A stretch of 64,000 nucleotides of DNA from Phascolomyces articulosus (Eukaryota > Mucoromycota > Mucoromycetes > Mucorales > Lichtheimiaceae), in contig JAIXMP010000018.1 in assembly GCA_025677815.1 (NCBI GenBank), forward strand, positions 806,001 to 870,000. Reading direction: 5' to 3'. The position numbers were made by a program, and so were the translations under genes. Positions 54,096 to 64,000 of the stretch are shown one piece after another. Each line of letters begins with the position of its first letter. Position 1 is the stretch's first letter. The notes beneath the pieces were generated by a model. That model was not told where the DNA came from. It saw nothing but the letters and a program-made list of their open reading frames with translations, and made no database searches.

Positions 54096-55414
54096 ATGCC
54101 TGTTCCCGAGCGATCAACACGACGAGCATTGGTTGTCTTCTTAGCAATCACTATAGCAACCACTCTCATTTACATTACTGTTCTTGCAGCATCGAGGCCA
54201 ACATGGGTCCCAGCTTCATCTCGTACTGTCCCAGCAGGTTATTTACATGACCAACAACATGCCTTTAATGCCACGTCAAAAAATAGCAACGCCAATGATA
54301 ATAATTCAACAGACCCATGGGAATGTACTTGTTATAAATACGATTCCGGCGAACCATTAGCTGAAGTTCCCGATCAGAAAAAGGAAAATGAAGTTAGTGG
54401 CGCCAAGGATCCCATCATTGTTCCCGAATCATTTGGCGATCCGCCAAAAGAACTCATGGACAAGATCAACAAGAACTTGGTACCAGGTCGTATCCTTTTG
54501 ATTGCCACTGCCAATTATGGTATGCGCGACTATACTTACAATTGGATAGAATCATTAAAAAAAACAGGCGTGGACAAGTTTTTAGTCTTTTGCCTGGATG
54601 ATAAACTCTATAAACATATGGTCAATGCCGGTTATGAAGAAAATGCAGCGACTATTCCTGAAAGTTGGTTGAATCTCGATGTGGCAGCAGGTTTTGAAGA
54701 TTACTTTTCACCCAAATACCGTATCATCACCCACGCAAAGACATTGGTAGTGCAACGTTTGTTGTACCTGGATGTTACTGTCTTCTTTTCTGATGTGGAC
54801 ATCGTCTTTTTACGACCACGTATGATTGAATTTGTGAAAACATTTATGGATATGCGACAAGAAACACATGTCATTTTCCAACAAGAAGGTCTCGACACTC
54901 GGCAAATCAATTCTGGTTTTTATTTGATTAAACCAGAATATGACATGAAACGAATGCTTGCACAAACAATTTATCTTCAAGATTCTACCGAAGGATTGAC
55001 ACAACAAGGTGCGATGAATCGTGCATTGGATGATATGGTCAAAGATATCCGATCTTCCAGTGTGGTTCTTTTGGATGTCATGTTTTTCCCCAATGGCTTT
55101 GCTTATTTTGATAATAATTTATCGAAATCGCGAGGCGTTGAACCCTATATTTTACATGCTAATTTCCGGGTAAGCTGATTCAACTTGTTTATTTGTTGTT
55201 CTATGGTATAAAAATAGTAGTGTTTTTTTTATTTTTTTATATCTAATGTTTTATTTTGTTTTTGCTTATTAAGGTTGCGGGTGACAAAAAGAAGGAATTA
55301 GTTAAACTTGGAATGTGGTACCTTGACGAAGAATGGCTTAAAAAAGTAGATGCTCAAGCCGAACAATCTTGGCAAGAACAAATGGACACAATTACTCCAG
55401 GCAACAGCTCTTAG
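54096..55414 (+). CDS. GT77-like type II membrane glycosyltransferase
   Basis: Two exons (54096-55169 and 55274-55414) give 404 residues. One transmembrane segment at about 11-32 follows a short basic tail, then a stalk with N-glycosylation sequons (NATS, NNST), giving Golgi-type topology. The luminal domain begins with GRILLIATANYGMRDYTYNW and carries the metal-binding DxD in VFFSDVDIVFLRP (Asp233, Asp235). Further typical features are DTRQINSGFYLIKPE and the late FPNGFAYF and HANFRVAGDKKKELVKLGMW. These match the nucleotide-diphospho-sugar transferase (GT77) fold, whose plant members transfer xylose, galactose or arabinose. Donor and acceptor in this fungus are unknown. It shares topology, but no evident sequence family, with the glycosyltransferase at 6036. 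Confidence 0.88.
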
Positions 55415-55580
55415 ATATAACAACAAAGAAACAAAAAAAAAACCTTCATCATCTTTATTTTGTATTATTACTTTTTATTATTTACATGACCCCCTTTCAA
55501 CACAACCCAAACGTGTTATCTCCTCCTCTTTTGCCAACAACAAACTCACTTGATTTCGCACATTTATATATGTATATCTT

Positions 55581-55581
<1 letters not shown>

Positions 55582-55609
<28 letters not shown>
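55582..55609. repeat. CA dinucleotide microsatellite
   Basis: About 28 bases of near-perfect alternating AC, some 170 bases after the stop codon of the GT77-like gene, therefore probably in its 3' UTR or just beyond. Confidence 0.9.
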
Positions 55610-55613
<4 letters not shown>

Positions 55614-58600
55614 ATTTTATCTTTTTTTTTGTTGGTTTGTACGTTATACTTCTTACATGTTTCTTCCCCTTGGGCTGGACCTTTTTTTTCCTTATATTTT
55701 TTTTTTGCATTAATACCAAATACTAATACAACATGCGAATAATAATTCTTAATTAAACAAAAAATATAATCGACCTTTTTTCCTACTTTGAAAAGGGGGG
55801 GAGAAAGGGAGAGTTTAGAAATGTCGGAGAGAGAGTGAGAGAGAGAGAGAAAGACATCCGTTTTGCCACCAAAAAATATTACAATTTAAATGTAGCACGA
55901 GGTCTTTTTTCTTTTTTTTTTGTTTGATCATAAAGATGTTATTATAATAAAAGATAAAGGCCCGGGGTTACTACGCATCATATCTATCTGCTGATATTTT
56001 ATATTTATAGAAATGGAATAATAAGAATAATGTTAGTTAAATATATAAAAGAAGAAGTGTAAGAAGAAAATTGATGATGAGCGTCAGTGCTTTTTTTTAT
56101 ATATATAAAGGAGAGATGGAGATGGTTGCCATGTGGAACAATCAAATTATACATATACACGTTTTTCTCTGAGTTGTGGAATCTAAATTAGTTATTCATT
56201 CAAGCTTGGATCAAGAAATGGCGAAAGATGAGTGAATATATATAATCTGTAGTGAAACAGAGGCTACTTTTTTCATCGACTTTTTAATTAGAATTTCATT
56301 ATACATAAAATATGCAATTGATATTACCTGGATTGATTTATGTTAATTGGCATTTATGTTACAAGAATATCACTATCAAATGGCTCTTTTTAAATGTGGT
56401 GTAAACTTATGGTGATTTATTTTTGTTCCATATGATGGTCATCTATGCTATACAAATCATAGTTTATTAGTTGTTATTGTTTATATTAAATCACCAATAA
56501 TCCAATCTAGCTATGATGTTGATCCCATCTTATGAGTGATAAGAATCCTTTTATCCAATGAAGGTGTCTATATTCAGAATAAAAAGAATTTGGCTTGTCG
56601 ATGCTCAGCAAGCAGATGATCGTATAAATAATTTTATTGAACCTTCTTTGTCAAATATATATCTCACGATATTAATATTTTTTATCCCAAGAAAGGATAT
56701 TTTCATAATGAAAATACCTTTCTGTCTTTTTTCTTTTTTTTTTTTTGTTAGGGTAGAATAAATACGTTGGGCAAAATATGTATCTTGACGCACAAACGAA
56801 CGGATATGCGCCACAGTTGGCAGTGCCGCTTGTGGCCTGAAAAGGGAATTATGTGATGTATTTTTACTGCCTGTACGACCGTTAAATTGATTGTTGGATT
56901 TAATATTATTTGAAAATACTACGTTACTCTTCTTAATTTCTTTTTGATACAAGATCTGTAAAATTGTACGGACATAGCATATTTTGGAACAAGTAGTTCA
57001 TCTATCATAATATCATTATTTTTAAATTCTACTATTTGATAGTGCTACTAAATATAATCTGGATATCATATGTGTAACAAAACAGTCCCGAGCCACCGGA
57101 TCAAAAGTCTTTTATGGGGTTTTCCGCTAGGTATTATAATACATATCCCTTCTGTCAATTCAGTGACAAACAAATTATACAGTGCAAGAAATATATACAG
57201 GTAAAGACTTTTTTTAAAAAATAGACCGTTCAAATTTTTCAATGAGGAACTTGCCATTATATATTATTCATCGACGACAAGAGCCGACTGGATAATGAAC
57301 GTCGAGACAGAATGCCTACATGTGAGCATGTGCTTCTGGTCCAAAACGTCATCATGGATTATAATCATCATTCACCCTTCTTCTTATCCAACGTGACTTG
57401 GAACTTTCTCCTTCATTAGTACAATATTCATCTGTTCTGACTGGATAAAATAGGGAAGCTGTCAAGGCTTTGCTTATCATATGATTCAATTAGATAAGGA
57501 TAGAGTAGATTAAATAATGGCAGTAAAAGATATTTTTAACTCTATTCAGTGGTTATGCACGACACACTCTTGTTCTACTTTGTGAACAGCATTCTATTTT
57601 TTTTCTCGCCACATTTAGCTATTTTTATACACGAGGAATAAGTTCACATTGCCAAGATCATTGTCATCTATTAGATCCTTGAATGGAATGATGGGGACTC
57701 ATGGTTTTTGACAATCTTAACTTTTCTATATGCATGAAAGCGTTGTATGCGTGGTGTATTATATTCTATTATCCAAAAGTAGTATTGGTGGTAATGATAA
57801 CGATCCGATGAAAGAAAATGTGTCAAATATACGTATTATTGTCATCACAATGAAAGAGAAGAATAGGCAATATGACACTGAAAAAAAATACCTAGATCTA
57901 ATAATAATAGTCATCAAAATGGAATAGAAAAAAGAAGTGGGATGAAATTAGTGGCCGTGATCCATCGAAACGTGATTGTAATAAATGATCCCAATGGACG
58001 ATATGCGCATAGCTATGCGTCAAATTGATATCTTCTATCACTTATATTTTTACTGACGAATTGAAGAAAAGCGTGTACGTGTTTATTTAAAGTATACATA
58101 AGAAACATATTATATACTATGCACGAGCGCGTGGATTGTTGCTATTTTACACCTAAGAATCGCGATTATATTGATTTTATGTTTCACTCTTTATATACTA
58201 CTTAATTACTAAAAAAAAAGTTATCATATCTTTGGCGTTTTCTTCTGGAACAAAAAGATACACAATTCAGTGTTTTACTTTTGAATGAAATGATAGTCAA
58301 AGAAGCTGATAATATATTTGTACTGGTATGTTTTCACTTATTGAAACGGATTAAGGATAATAGTAATATGTCATCTACCAACCTAACAAGCGAATGACCT
58401 AACGCGTTTCTATATATGGAGAGACAAATGGATGGGCGGACGAACAAAGGTACAAAAATATGAATATGAGACCATATATATTTTACGATCGTTGGTAATT
58501 CAATATCCGGACCAATGGGATTGATAGTGTATATCTTTTTTATCACATATCTTACATACAATGGAATATGTTTCTCTTTTCTTTATATTCTATTTATATT

Positions 58601-59817
58601 ACCAATCAATGTCACCGATAAATAGTAAGAGATGGGTTGAATTAAACCACAATCAATTGTAATGTAATGGTTTGATGCATGCAACCAGTTATTTACTTGT
58701 TCGAAAAGCGAAATGTGTTACATTGAATAATAATGTTCCTCTCTCTCTCTCGTCTTTCAATTACTAAGGTTTTTAAAACCAGCGAGACATTAATAAATAC
58801 GCTGATCAAACCTTGGGGGGATGTTAAAAACAGGAGAGTCTGGGGGAGAGAAGAAGAATATCGTTGTAAGATCCAAAGTATAATAGTATATGACATATAT
58901 ATGTTACGTACTAAGTTACATGAAAAAAATGATAGTTAATATCACATGCTCTGTTTTCATGACAACATCAGTACTGACTGTACTTGATTACGTAGTAACA
59001 ACAAGATAAAATAATAGTCTATTTTTGACAGGCAAAGAACAAAGCTTCCTATCTCGGATGATCCTACGTATGAGTTATTTTAGTAGTTGCTTTTTATTTC
59101 TCACTCAGCCTATGAAGGTAATAGAAGTCTATCTCGAGTTCTTTTCCTGCAATCGAAAATGAGATAAATATAGCTTTTTCTTTTGTGGGAGTGTGTACAC
59201 ACTTTTGGGAATCATGGCATGGCCCGTGAATTTATTTTATAAAAATTTCTAATAAGGTCTCAACAGAATGAGATCGTGCCACTTGAATAGAAATCGTGCA
59301 CGACCGAATTATAAGTGCCTTGATTTGATATGACAAGTCTTTGTTGAAAATAACATCTAATCCTCTTTACATACGAAATAGAATAAAATAGTAATACGTA
59401 CCCCCTGCATAAATAATAAACTTTTGAAAATAAACAAATAGAGAAGAGATCATGCCATCTTCTTTATGGTTTTACAACATAATATAATAATAATAACGAT
59501 AGATTGATTTCATAATTATTATTAGTAGTATACTGATATACTTAAACCCAACCGACACAGCCAAAGTTATTTGCGGAGAGAAGAGAAAAAGAGATAAAAA
59601 TAAAAATTGGTTTAGTGTGTAACCTATCTAAACAATTTAAACCCAGTTCCGTGGAATCGATAATTAGTTGATTGAGGGGAAGTTTTTTTTTTGTTGTTGA
59701 CACCTTAATTATTATATTATACAGCAGAGCACCAGCACAGTTTACATATAATAATAATCAATCAATAAGTTAATCACGCATAACTTTAAATCATTTCTTT
59801 AAAAAGGTTCTGGCCTT

Positions 59818-59880
59818 TTCTCTTTTTTCTACTCTTTTCTTCTTCTCTCTTCTCTCTTCATTCAACCTTTCCCCACTACC
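59818..59880 (+). promoter_or_regulatory. Pyrimidine-rich core promoter tract of UAP1
   Basis: A CT-rich stretch (TTCTCTTTTTTCTACTCTTT and onward) ends about 65 bases before the ATG and is followed by an AT repeat leading to CACCATG. Such CT tracts just upstream of transcription starts are common in strongly expressed fungal genes. The role is inferred. Confidence 0.4.
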
Positions 59881-59942
59881 TATAACCCATCATCTTTCCT
59901 TGACAACAGAATATATATATATATATATTTATATAAATCACC

Positions 59943-61710
59943 ATGACTATTAGTGACATTCCCGAATCTGAACTTCAAACCTTAAAGACTCGTTATGAAC
60001 AAGCTGGTCAAGGACACGTTTTCCGATTCTTTGACGAACTTGCTCCTACTGAACAACGCGAGTTATATGATCAGTTGGCTGCTTTAGATGTTGAACGTGT
60101 CAATCAAATCTATACCAAGGCTATTGCTGGTGCTGAAGCTGCCAAGGAAAACCAAGAAGCTTCCGTTGAACAATTGCCTGACAAGGTCTTTGATTCCGTC
60201 ATCAAGGCCGATCCCGATCTCCGTAAACATTGGGAAACTTTGGGTCTTTCAGAAATTGCTAAAGGTAACGTGGCTGTCATTTTAATGGCAGGTGGTCAAG
60301 GCACACGTTTGGGTTCCAGTGCTCCCAAAGGTTGTTATGACATTCAATTGCCATCTGGCAAGAGTTTGTTCCAACTCCAAGCCGAACGTATTTTGCGTCT
60401 TCAAGATATTGCGCGTCAATACAAGAAGCCTGGAGATGCAACTGAATGTATTATCCCTTGGTATATCATGACTTCGGGTCCTACCCATACTGCTACTTAT
60501 GATTTCTTTGAACAAAATAACTTTTTCGGTCTCAAGGAAGAAAATGTTATCTTTTTCCAACAAGGTTTGTTTTTATTTATTTATTTGTTTTGAAAGAGAT
60601 GGATGGGTGGTGATGGTGATGTATGCGTGTCCTTATATATATATTTATATGCAAAAGATACTCATTTATTTATATTTCTATGGTGATTAGGTACTTTGCC
60701 TTGCTTAACCTTTGAAGGAAAGATCATTTTGGAAACCAAGAGCAAGGTAATAAAGAAAAGGGTTTTTTATTTTCTTTGTTGTTGTTTTGATGCGATATGG
60801 CAAAAAAGGAGGGCGTTTTTTTGTGTGTATGTTTTGTGGGATTTTAGAATATTAACAAAAGGGGTTATTATTATAACAGGTTGCTATTGCCCCTGATGGT
60901 AATGGTGGTATCTACGCTGCTGTTCAAAACACAGGTGTCATTCAATCACTCAAGGAACGCGGCATCTTGTACTCTCACTGTTACTGTGTCGATAACTGTT
61001 TGGCTCGTGTCGCTGACCCTGTCTTTATTGGTTATTCCGTTTCCAAGAGCACTGACTGTGGTGTCAAGGTCGCTGTCAAGTCTGCTCCCGAAGAGCCTGT
61101 TGGTGTTGTCTGTCTTCGCAATGGTGCTTATGGTGTTGTCGAATACTCCGAAATTTCCCAAGAAGTCTCTGAAAAGCGTAAAGAAGATGGTTCTTTGGCC
61201 TTTGGTGCTGCCAACATTGCCAACCATTTCTTCTCTACCGCATTCTTGGAACGTGTTCCTTCGTTCGCCTCCGAATTGGAATACCATATTGCCAAGAAGA
61301 AAATCAAGCATGTTGATTTAGAAACTGGTGAACAAGTTGTTCCCAAGACTAACAGTGGTATGAAGCTTGAATGCTTTGTCTTTGATGTCTTCCCCTTTGC
61401 TCTCGACTTTTCTGTTCTTGAAGTCGACCGTAATGAAGAATTCTCCCCATTGAAGAATGCACCAGGTTCTGGTGTTGATTGCCCCGAAACTTCCCGACGT
61501 GATATTATTTCTCAACATATTCGTTTCATTGAAGCCGCCGGTGGTAAGGTCGTAGGTGATAACGTGGATGATTGTGAAAAGGTTGAATTTGAACTTTCTC
61601 CTTGGGTCTCCTATGCTGGCGAAGGATTACGTGATATTGTTCATGGTAGAACTATTCAAGTACCTGCCGTTATTGAAACAAGAGAAGATTTGATCCGTGC
61701 TTGCCATTAA
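59943..61710 (+). CDS. UAP1: UDP-N-acetylglucosamine pyrophosphorylase
   Basis: The enzyme makes UDP-GlcNAc from UTP and GlcNAc-1-phosphate, the precursor of chitin, N-glycans and GPI anchors. Three exons (59943-60564, 60691-60746, 60880-61710) give 502 residues, near the family norm. The nucleotide-binding signature LMAGGQGTRLGSSAPKG sits at 114-130. IMTSGPTHTAT, APDGNGGIYAA, FIGYSVSKSTDCGVKV, EYSEISQEV and NIANHFFS follow in the expected order. The first intron uses a GTTTGT donor. The ATG context CACCATG is favourable, and the codon choice (GGT, GTC, AAG and AAC richer than in neighbours) suggests high expression. It works downstream of hexosamine synthesis. Phosphoglucomutase, elsewhere in this window, supplies the parallel UDP-glucose branch. 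Confidence 0.97.
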
Positions 61711-63008
61711 ATATAAAAAGGATATGAATGGATATAAAAATGAAAGAGGTTGATTTGTATTTGTATGGGTTTTTACTTTTTTTTTTCTTTACAAATCCAA
61801 GGATATACCCACACTGAAAAAAAAAATACTCATATAAAAGCCCTCTCTCTTTTTTTCTTCTTTTTTTTTTTCCTAAATTTACTACTTCCCTTTTGATTAC
61901 TATCTTAAAATTCCTTTCTCAATTGTCACTCTATTATTTCGTCTTAAAAAGCCTCCCTTTGTCATTTTCCCCTTGTTTCTGTTCTATTTTTTTCTTTTCC
62001 TCTAGTTACTTTCCATAGTAGAATTGTTTTGATACCTTGTCTCTTTTCTGAAAATATAAAGATTTTGTTCAACCGCTCTTATTTTTGATTTATCAACAAG
62101 TTACAAACTGGTAGTAAAAAATACTCTATTTTGTTTACTTTCCGAATCTAACCAATTATTACATGTGATATCAAAGTGTATTTGATTTTATATATTAGTG
62201 CATAGGATTTAAGCCAATCGACACTTGCCATCGGAATTATACTTGCTCTCATTTAGTAGGTTTTTTTTATAATAATAATACGAAGGTACTTGTGTATGGT
62301 TTTTAAAGTCTTGTTATGAATTCACCATATCTGATTTACTAAAAATAACACCCATTGAAACCATAGAACCTTCCTGTTTTCATCTTTTTAAGTATCACTT
62401 GATATTTATTTTAGTATAAGGAGCTTGTATTTGATCCATGATAAACAATGTCACTAAAAAGAGTGCATGTTGATTTGTACCTCAGTTTCTGTAGCAATAA
62501 CTTTGATTCAGTGACACGCCGGGTCCATTTTTGCTTCAAAATGCATCTCCATGTTTCAGCCTATGATCTGCCGAATCATGGCTTGCGGTGATGACTCTAT
62601 GGATTACAATAAATCTATTCATCAGTATATATAATATATATTATTGCTTTTTTTATATACTAGTAGTAGTATGATTATTATTATTACTTCATGTTCATCC
62701 ACTCTAGGGATCCAAACATATATTCTACATGTTATATTTATTAATTAATGTGCTTCCTCTATTTCCCACTAGATATATTAAATATTATCTCCTTCGCTTT
62801 TTTTCGAAAATAAGAACAATATACGTTGCATGGAAGATGAGGTGGCATTTTATTTGTCACCTCTTCCATCGGCACAGGCATAATCGAAGCACTTTATGTT
62901 CGTGTTGTCATAGCCTAGAAAGTCCGACGCGTTTTTTTTGTTCATTTTATACGCGACTTTTTATTTTTCGCGTATCTGCAATTTTTTTTTTCTTTTTATA
63001 TATTCGAA
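61711..63008. other. Intergenic region between UAP1 and the Mrc1-like gene
   Basis: 1.3 kb of AT-rich DNA holding the UAP1 3' UTR and the next promoter. The T-rich stretch at about 61840-61880 is probably part of the UAP1 3' end. A GC-containing patch with two ACGCG-type cores lies at about 62927-62975 (GACGCG, ACGCGACTTTT, CGCG), within 90 bases of the start codon. No gene is seen. Confidence 0.45.
62927..62975 (+). promoter_or_regulatory. MluI cell-cycle box-like sites upstream of the Mrc1-like gene
   Basis: GACGCGTTTT and ACGCGACTTTT lie 35-82 bases upstream of the ATG at 63009. ACGCGT and ACGCGA cores are the binding sites of the fungal MBF (Mbp1/Swi6) G1/S regulator, which drives DNA replication genes including checkpoint mediators. 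The match is by eye and the role is inferred from the downstream gene. Confidence 0.5.
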
Positions 63009-64000
63009 ATGGACACATCACCTAATCACGCCATTATAGAATCGAATACTACAACAATAATAGAATCAACTACAACAGTTGACAGTTCTAGACGGCTTGA
63101 AGCCATGAGCCTATCCGATTCCGATGTCGATAGTAGTGATAATAACAATAATGATAATACCCCTGAAACCAACAAAACACCTTTAAGAATAACAGGAACA
63201 ACAACAACCCATTTGTCAGATTCTGATGACGACGATCTCGATGCATCATTTAGTGGTTTTGATAATCTTAATTTACCAGCAAGATTAAAACGTCTTATGC
63301 GTGATACAACATTAACTAAAGACAATATGGAAGATGACAATGACGAAGACGATAGTGACAATGAGGACGACCCGATTAAAGATAATGCTCTGTTTCGTAC
63401 ACCAGCCGCTGTAAAAACAGCAGCTATTCAAGAAATGTTAAAAAAGACACCTCCGACCCCATCAGAACCCACAGTAGCAAAACCAAGGAGAAAAGACCCT
63501 ATTGATTTTTTGGCTCAACATAGTGATTATAGTAGCAGTGAAGAGGAAAATACTGTACACCGATCACCTACTCGTCGACGACGTCAACCACAAACGAAAA
63601 AACGAGTCCCTAAAGCTCCACGACGTAGCAAAAAAAAGACGACTGGATTGGATGAGGAGGAGGATCCGTTGGATGGAAAAGATAAAGCAGATGATAGTGA
63701 TGAAGAGAGTGAGAGTGACAGTGATGCTGAAGCTACACCCACAAAACGTAATCGACCTCCAAAACGTAAAATGTCCAAAAAAGCCGAATTGTTAATGCAT
63801 CAAGAAAATCAACGTATTGCTCGTTCTGTGGCTGCACGATTGCAACCTCGTACAAATAAATTAAAGATTGGTGGTGCTGTTGAAAAGATCAAAGGAAGAA
63901 AAAAAATGGGACTAAATAATGATGATGATGAAGAATCAAATACGACATCTTTGAGGTATGATATGGAAAAAGAAAAGGCTACCCTATCAGTAGAAAAAAA
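63009..64000 (+). CDS. MRC1: Mrc1/claspin-like replication checkpoint mediator (5' part)
   Basis: The open frame starts at the ATG at 63009 and runs off the window, so about 330 residues are visible. It is strongly acidic and Ser/Asp-rich (MSLSDSDVDSSD, LSDSDDDDLD, EESESDSDAE) with basic patches (RRRRQPQTKKR). Residues about 253-275 read KRKMSKKAELLMHQENQRI, matching the SKKxxxxMHxExQRxxRS helix of Mrc1/claspin. Several SQ/TQ-poor, Thr-Pro-rich stretches (KKTPPTPSEPT) may be CDK sites. Claspin proteins link fork helicase and polymerase to checkpoint kinases. A possible GTATGA donor lies near 63956, so an intron could begin before the edge. The MCB-like sites upstream fit S-phase expression. 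Confidence 0.7.
   Translation, partial: MDTSPNHAIIESNTTTIIESTTTVDSSRRLEAMSLSDSDVDSSDNNNNDNTPETNKTPLRITGTTTTHLSDSDDDDLDASFSGFDNLNLPARLKRLMRDTTLTKDNMEDDNDEDDSDNEDDPIKDNALFRTPAAVKTAAIQEMLKKTPPTPSEPTVAKPRRKDPIDFLAQHSDYSSSEEENTVHRSPTRRRRQPQTKKRVPKAPRRSKKKTTGLDEEEDPLDGKDKADDSDEESESDSDAEATPTKRNRPPKRKMSKKAELLMHQENQRIARSVAARLQPRTNKLKIGGAVEKIKGRKKMGLNNDDDEESNTTSLRYDMEKEKATLSVEK

Larger units (their letters stand above)
55415..59942. other. AT-rich intergenic tract
   Basis: 4.5 kb without a recognised gene. It includes a CA microsatellite at about 55582-55609 in the glycosyltransferase 3' region and a GAGA-rich stretch at about 55826-55850. Open frames such as 56605-56952 and 58334-58561 (both minus) lack recognisable motifs. 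The last 130 bases are the UAP1 promoter and leader, with a long pyrimidine tract. Confidence 0.5.

Overview
The window is nuclear DNA of a filamentous fungus. It is AT-rich, with long AT-rich spacers, abundant (TA)n and (TAA)n microsatellites, and short GT-AG introns (donor mostly GTAAGT or GTATGT, acceptor mostly TATAG or TTTAG). It encodes an autophagy E2, a fungal-type response regulator, UDP-GlcNAc pyrophosphorylase, a Mrc1/claspin-like protein and the remains of a TPR/F-box gene. Spacer size, base composition and gene content fit an early-diverging fungus, most likely Mucoromycota (Mucorales-like). That placement is inference. I see no bacterial operons, CRISPR arrays, rRNA, convincing tRNA or intact transposon.

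Layout. 0-10 kb: the 5' end of a minus-strand gene (possible NAPE-PLD-like), a secreted 3D/double-psi barrel protein with a polyAsp-polyLys tail (-), a type II membrane glycosyltransferase (+) and phosphoglucomutase (-). 12-18 kb: ATG3 (+, nine exons) and a single-receiver response regulator (-). 18-26.4 kb: a gene-poor AT-rich tract. 26.4-39.1 kb is gene-dense: an RNF220-type RING E3 (+), PCF11 (-), a VAMP/synaptobrevin R-SNARE (+) whose start codon is split by an intron, shugoshin (+), and an AF10-like PHD-knuckle-PHD protein (-). 40-46.2 kb: one large fourteen-exon Ras guanine nucleotide exchange factor (-). 46.2-54.1 kb is gene-poor and holds a decayed TPR/F-box gene. 54.1-55.4 kb: a GT77-like glycosyltransferase (+). 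55.4-59.9 kb is empty. 59.9-61.7 kb: UDP-N-acetylglucosamine pyrophosphorylase (+). 63.0 kb to the end: the 5' part of a Mrc1/claspin-like checkpoint gene (+).

The genes are mostly housekeeping and do not form a cluster. Themes are sugar-nucleotide supply and glycosylation (PGM, UAP1, two Golgi-type glycosyltransferases), signalling (RasGEF, response regulator), trafficking and autophagy (VAMP, ATG3), and nuclear functions (PCF11, shugoshin, AF10-like reader, Mrc1-like protein, RNF220-like E3). Exon models were built by eye. In every complete multi-exon model the exon phases join into one continuous frame, which supports them. I did not find a convincing undescribed system. The most notable items are the RNF220 homologue and the AF10-like PZP protein in a fungus, the split ATG, microexons, and the TPR/F-box relic.
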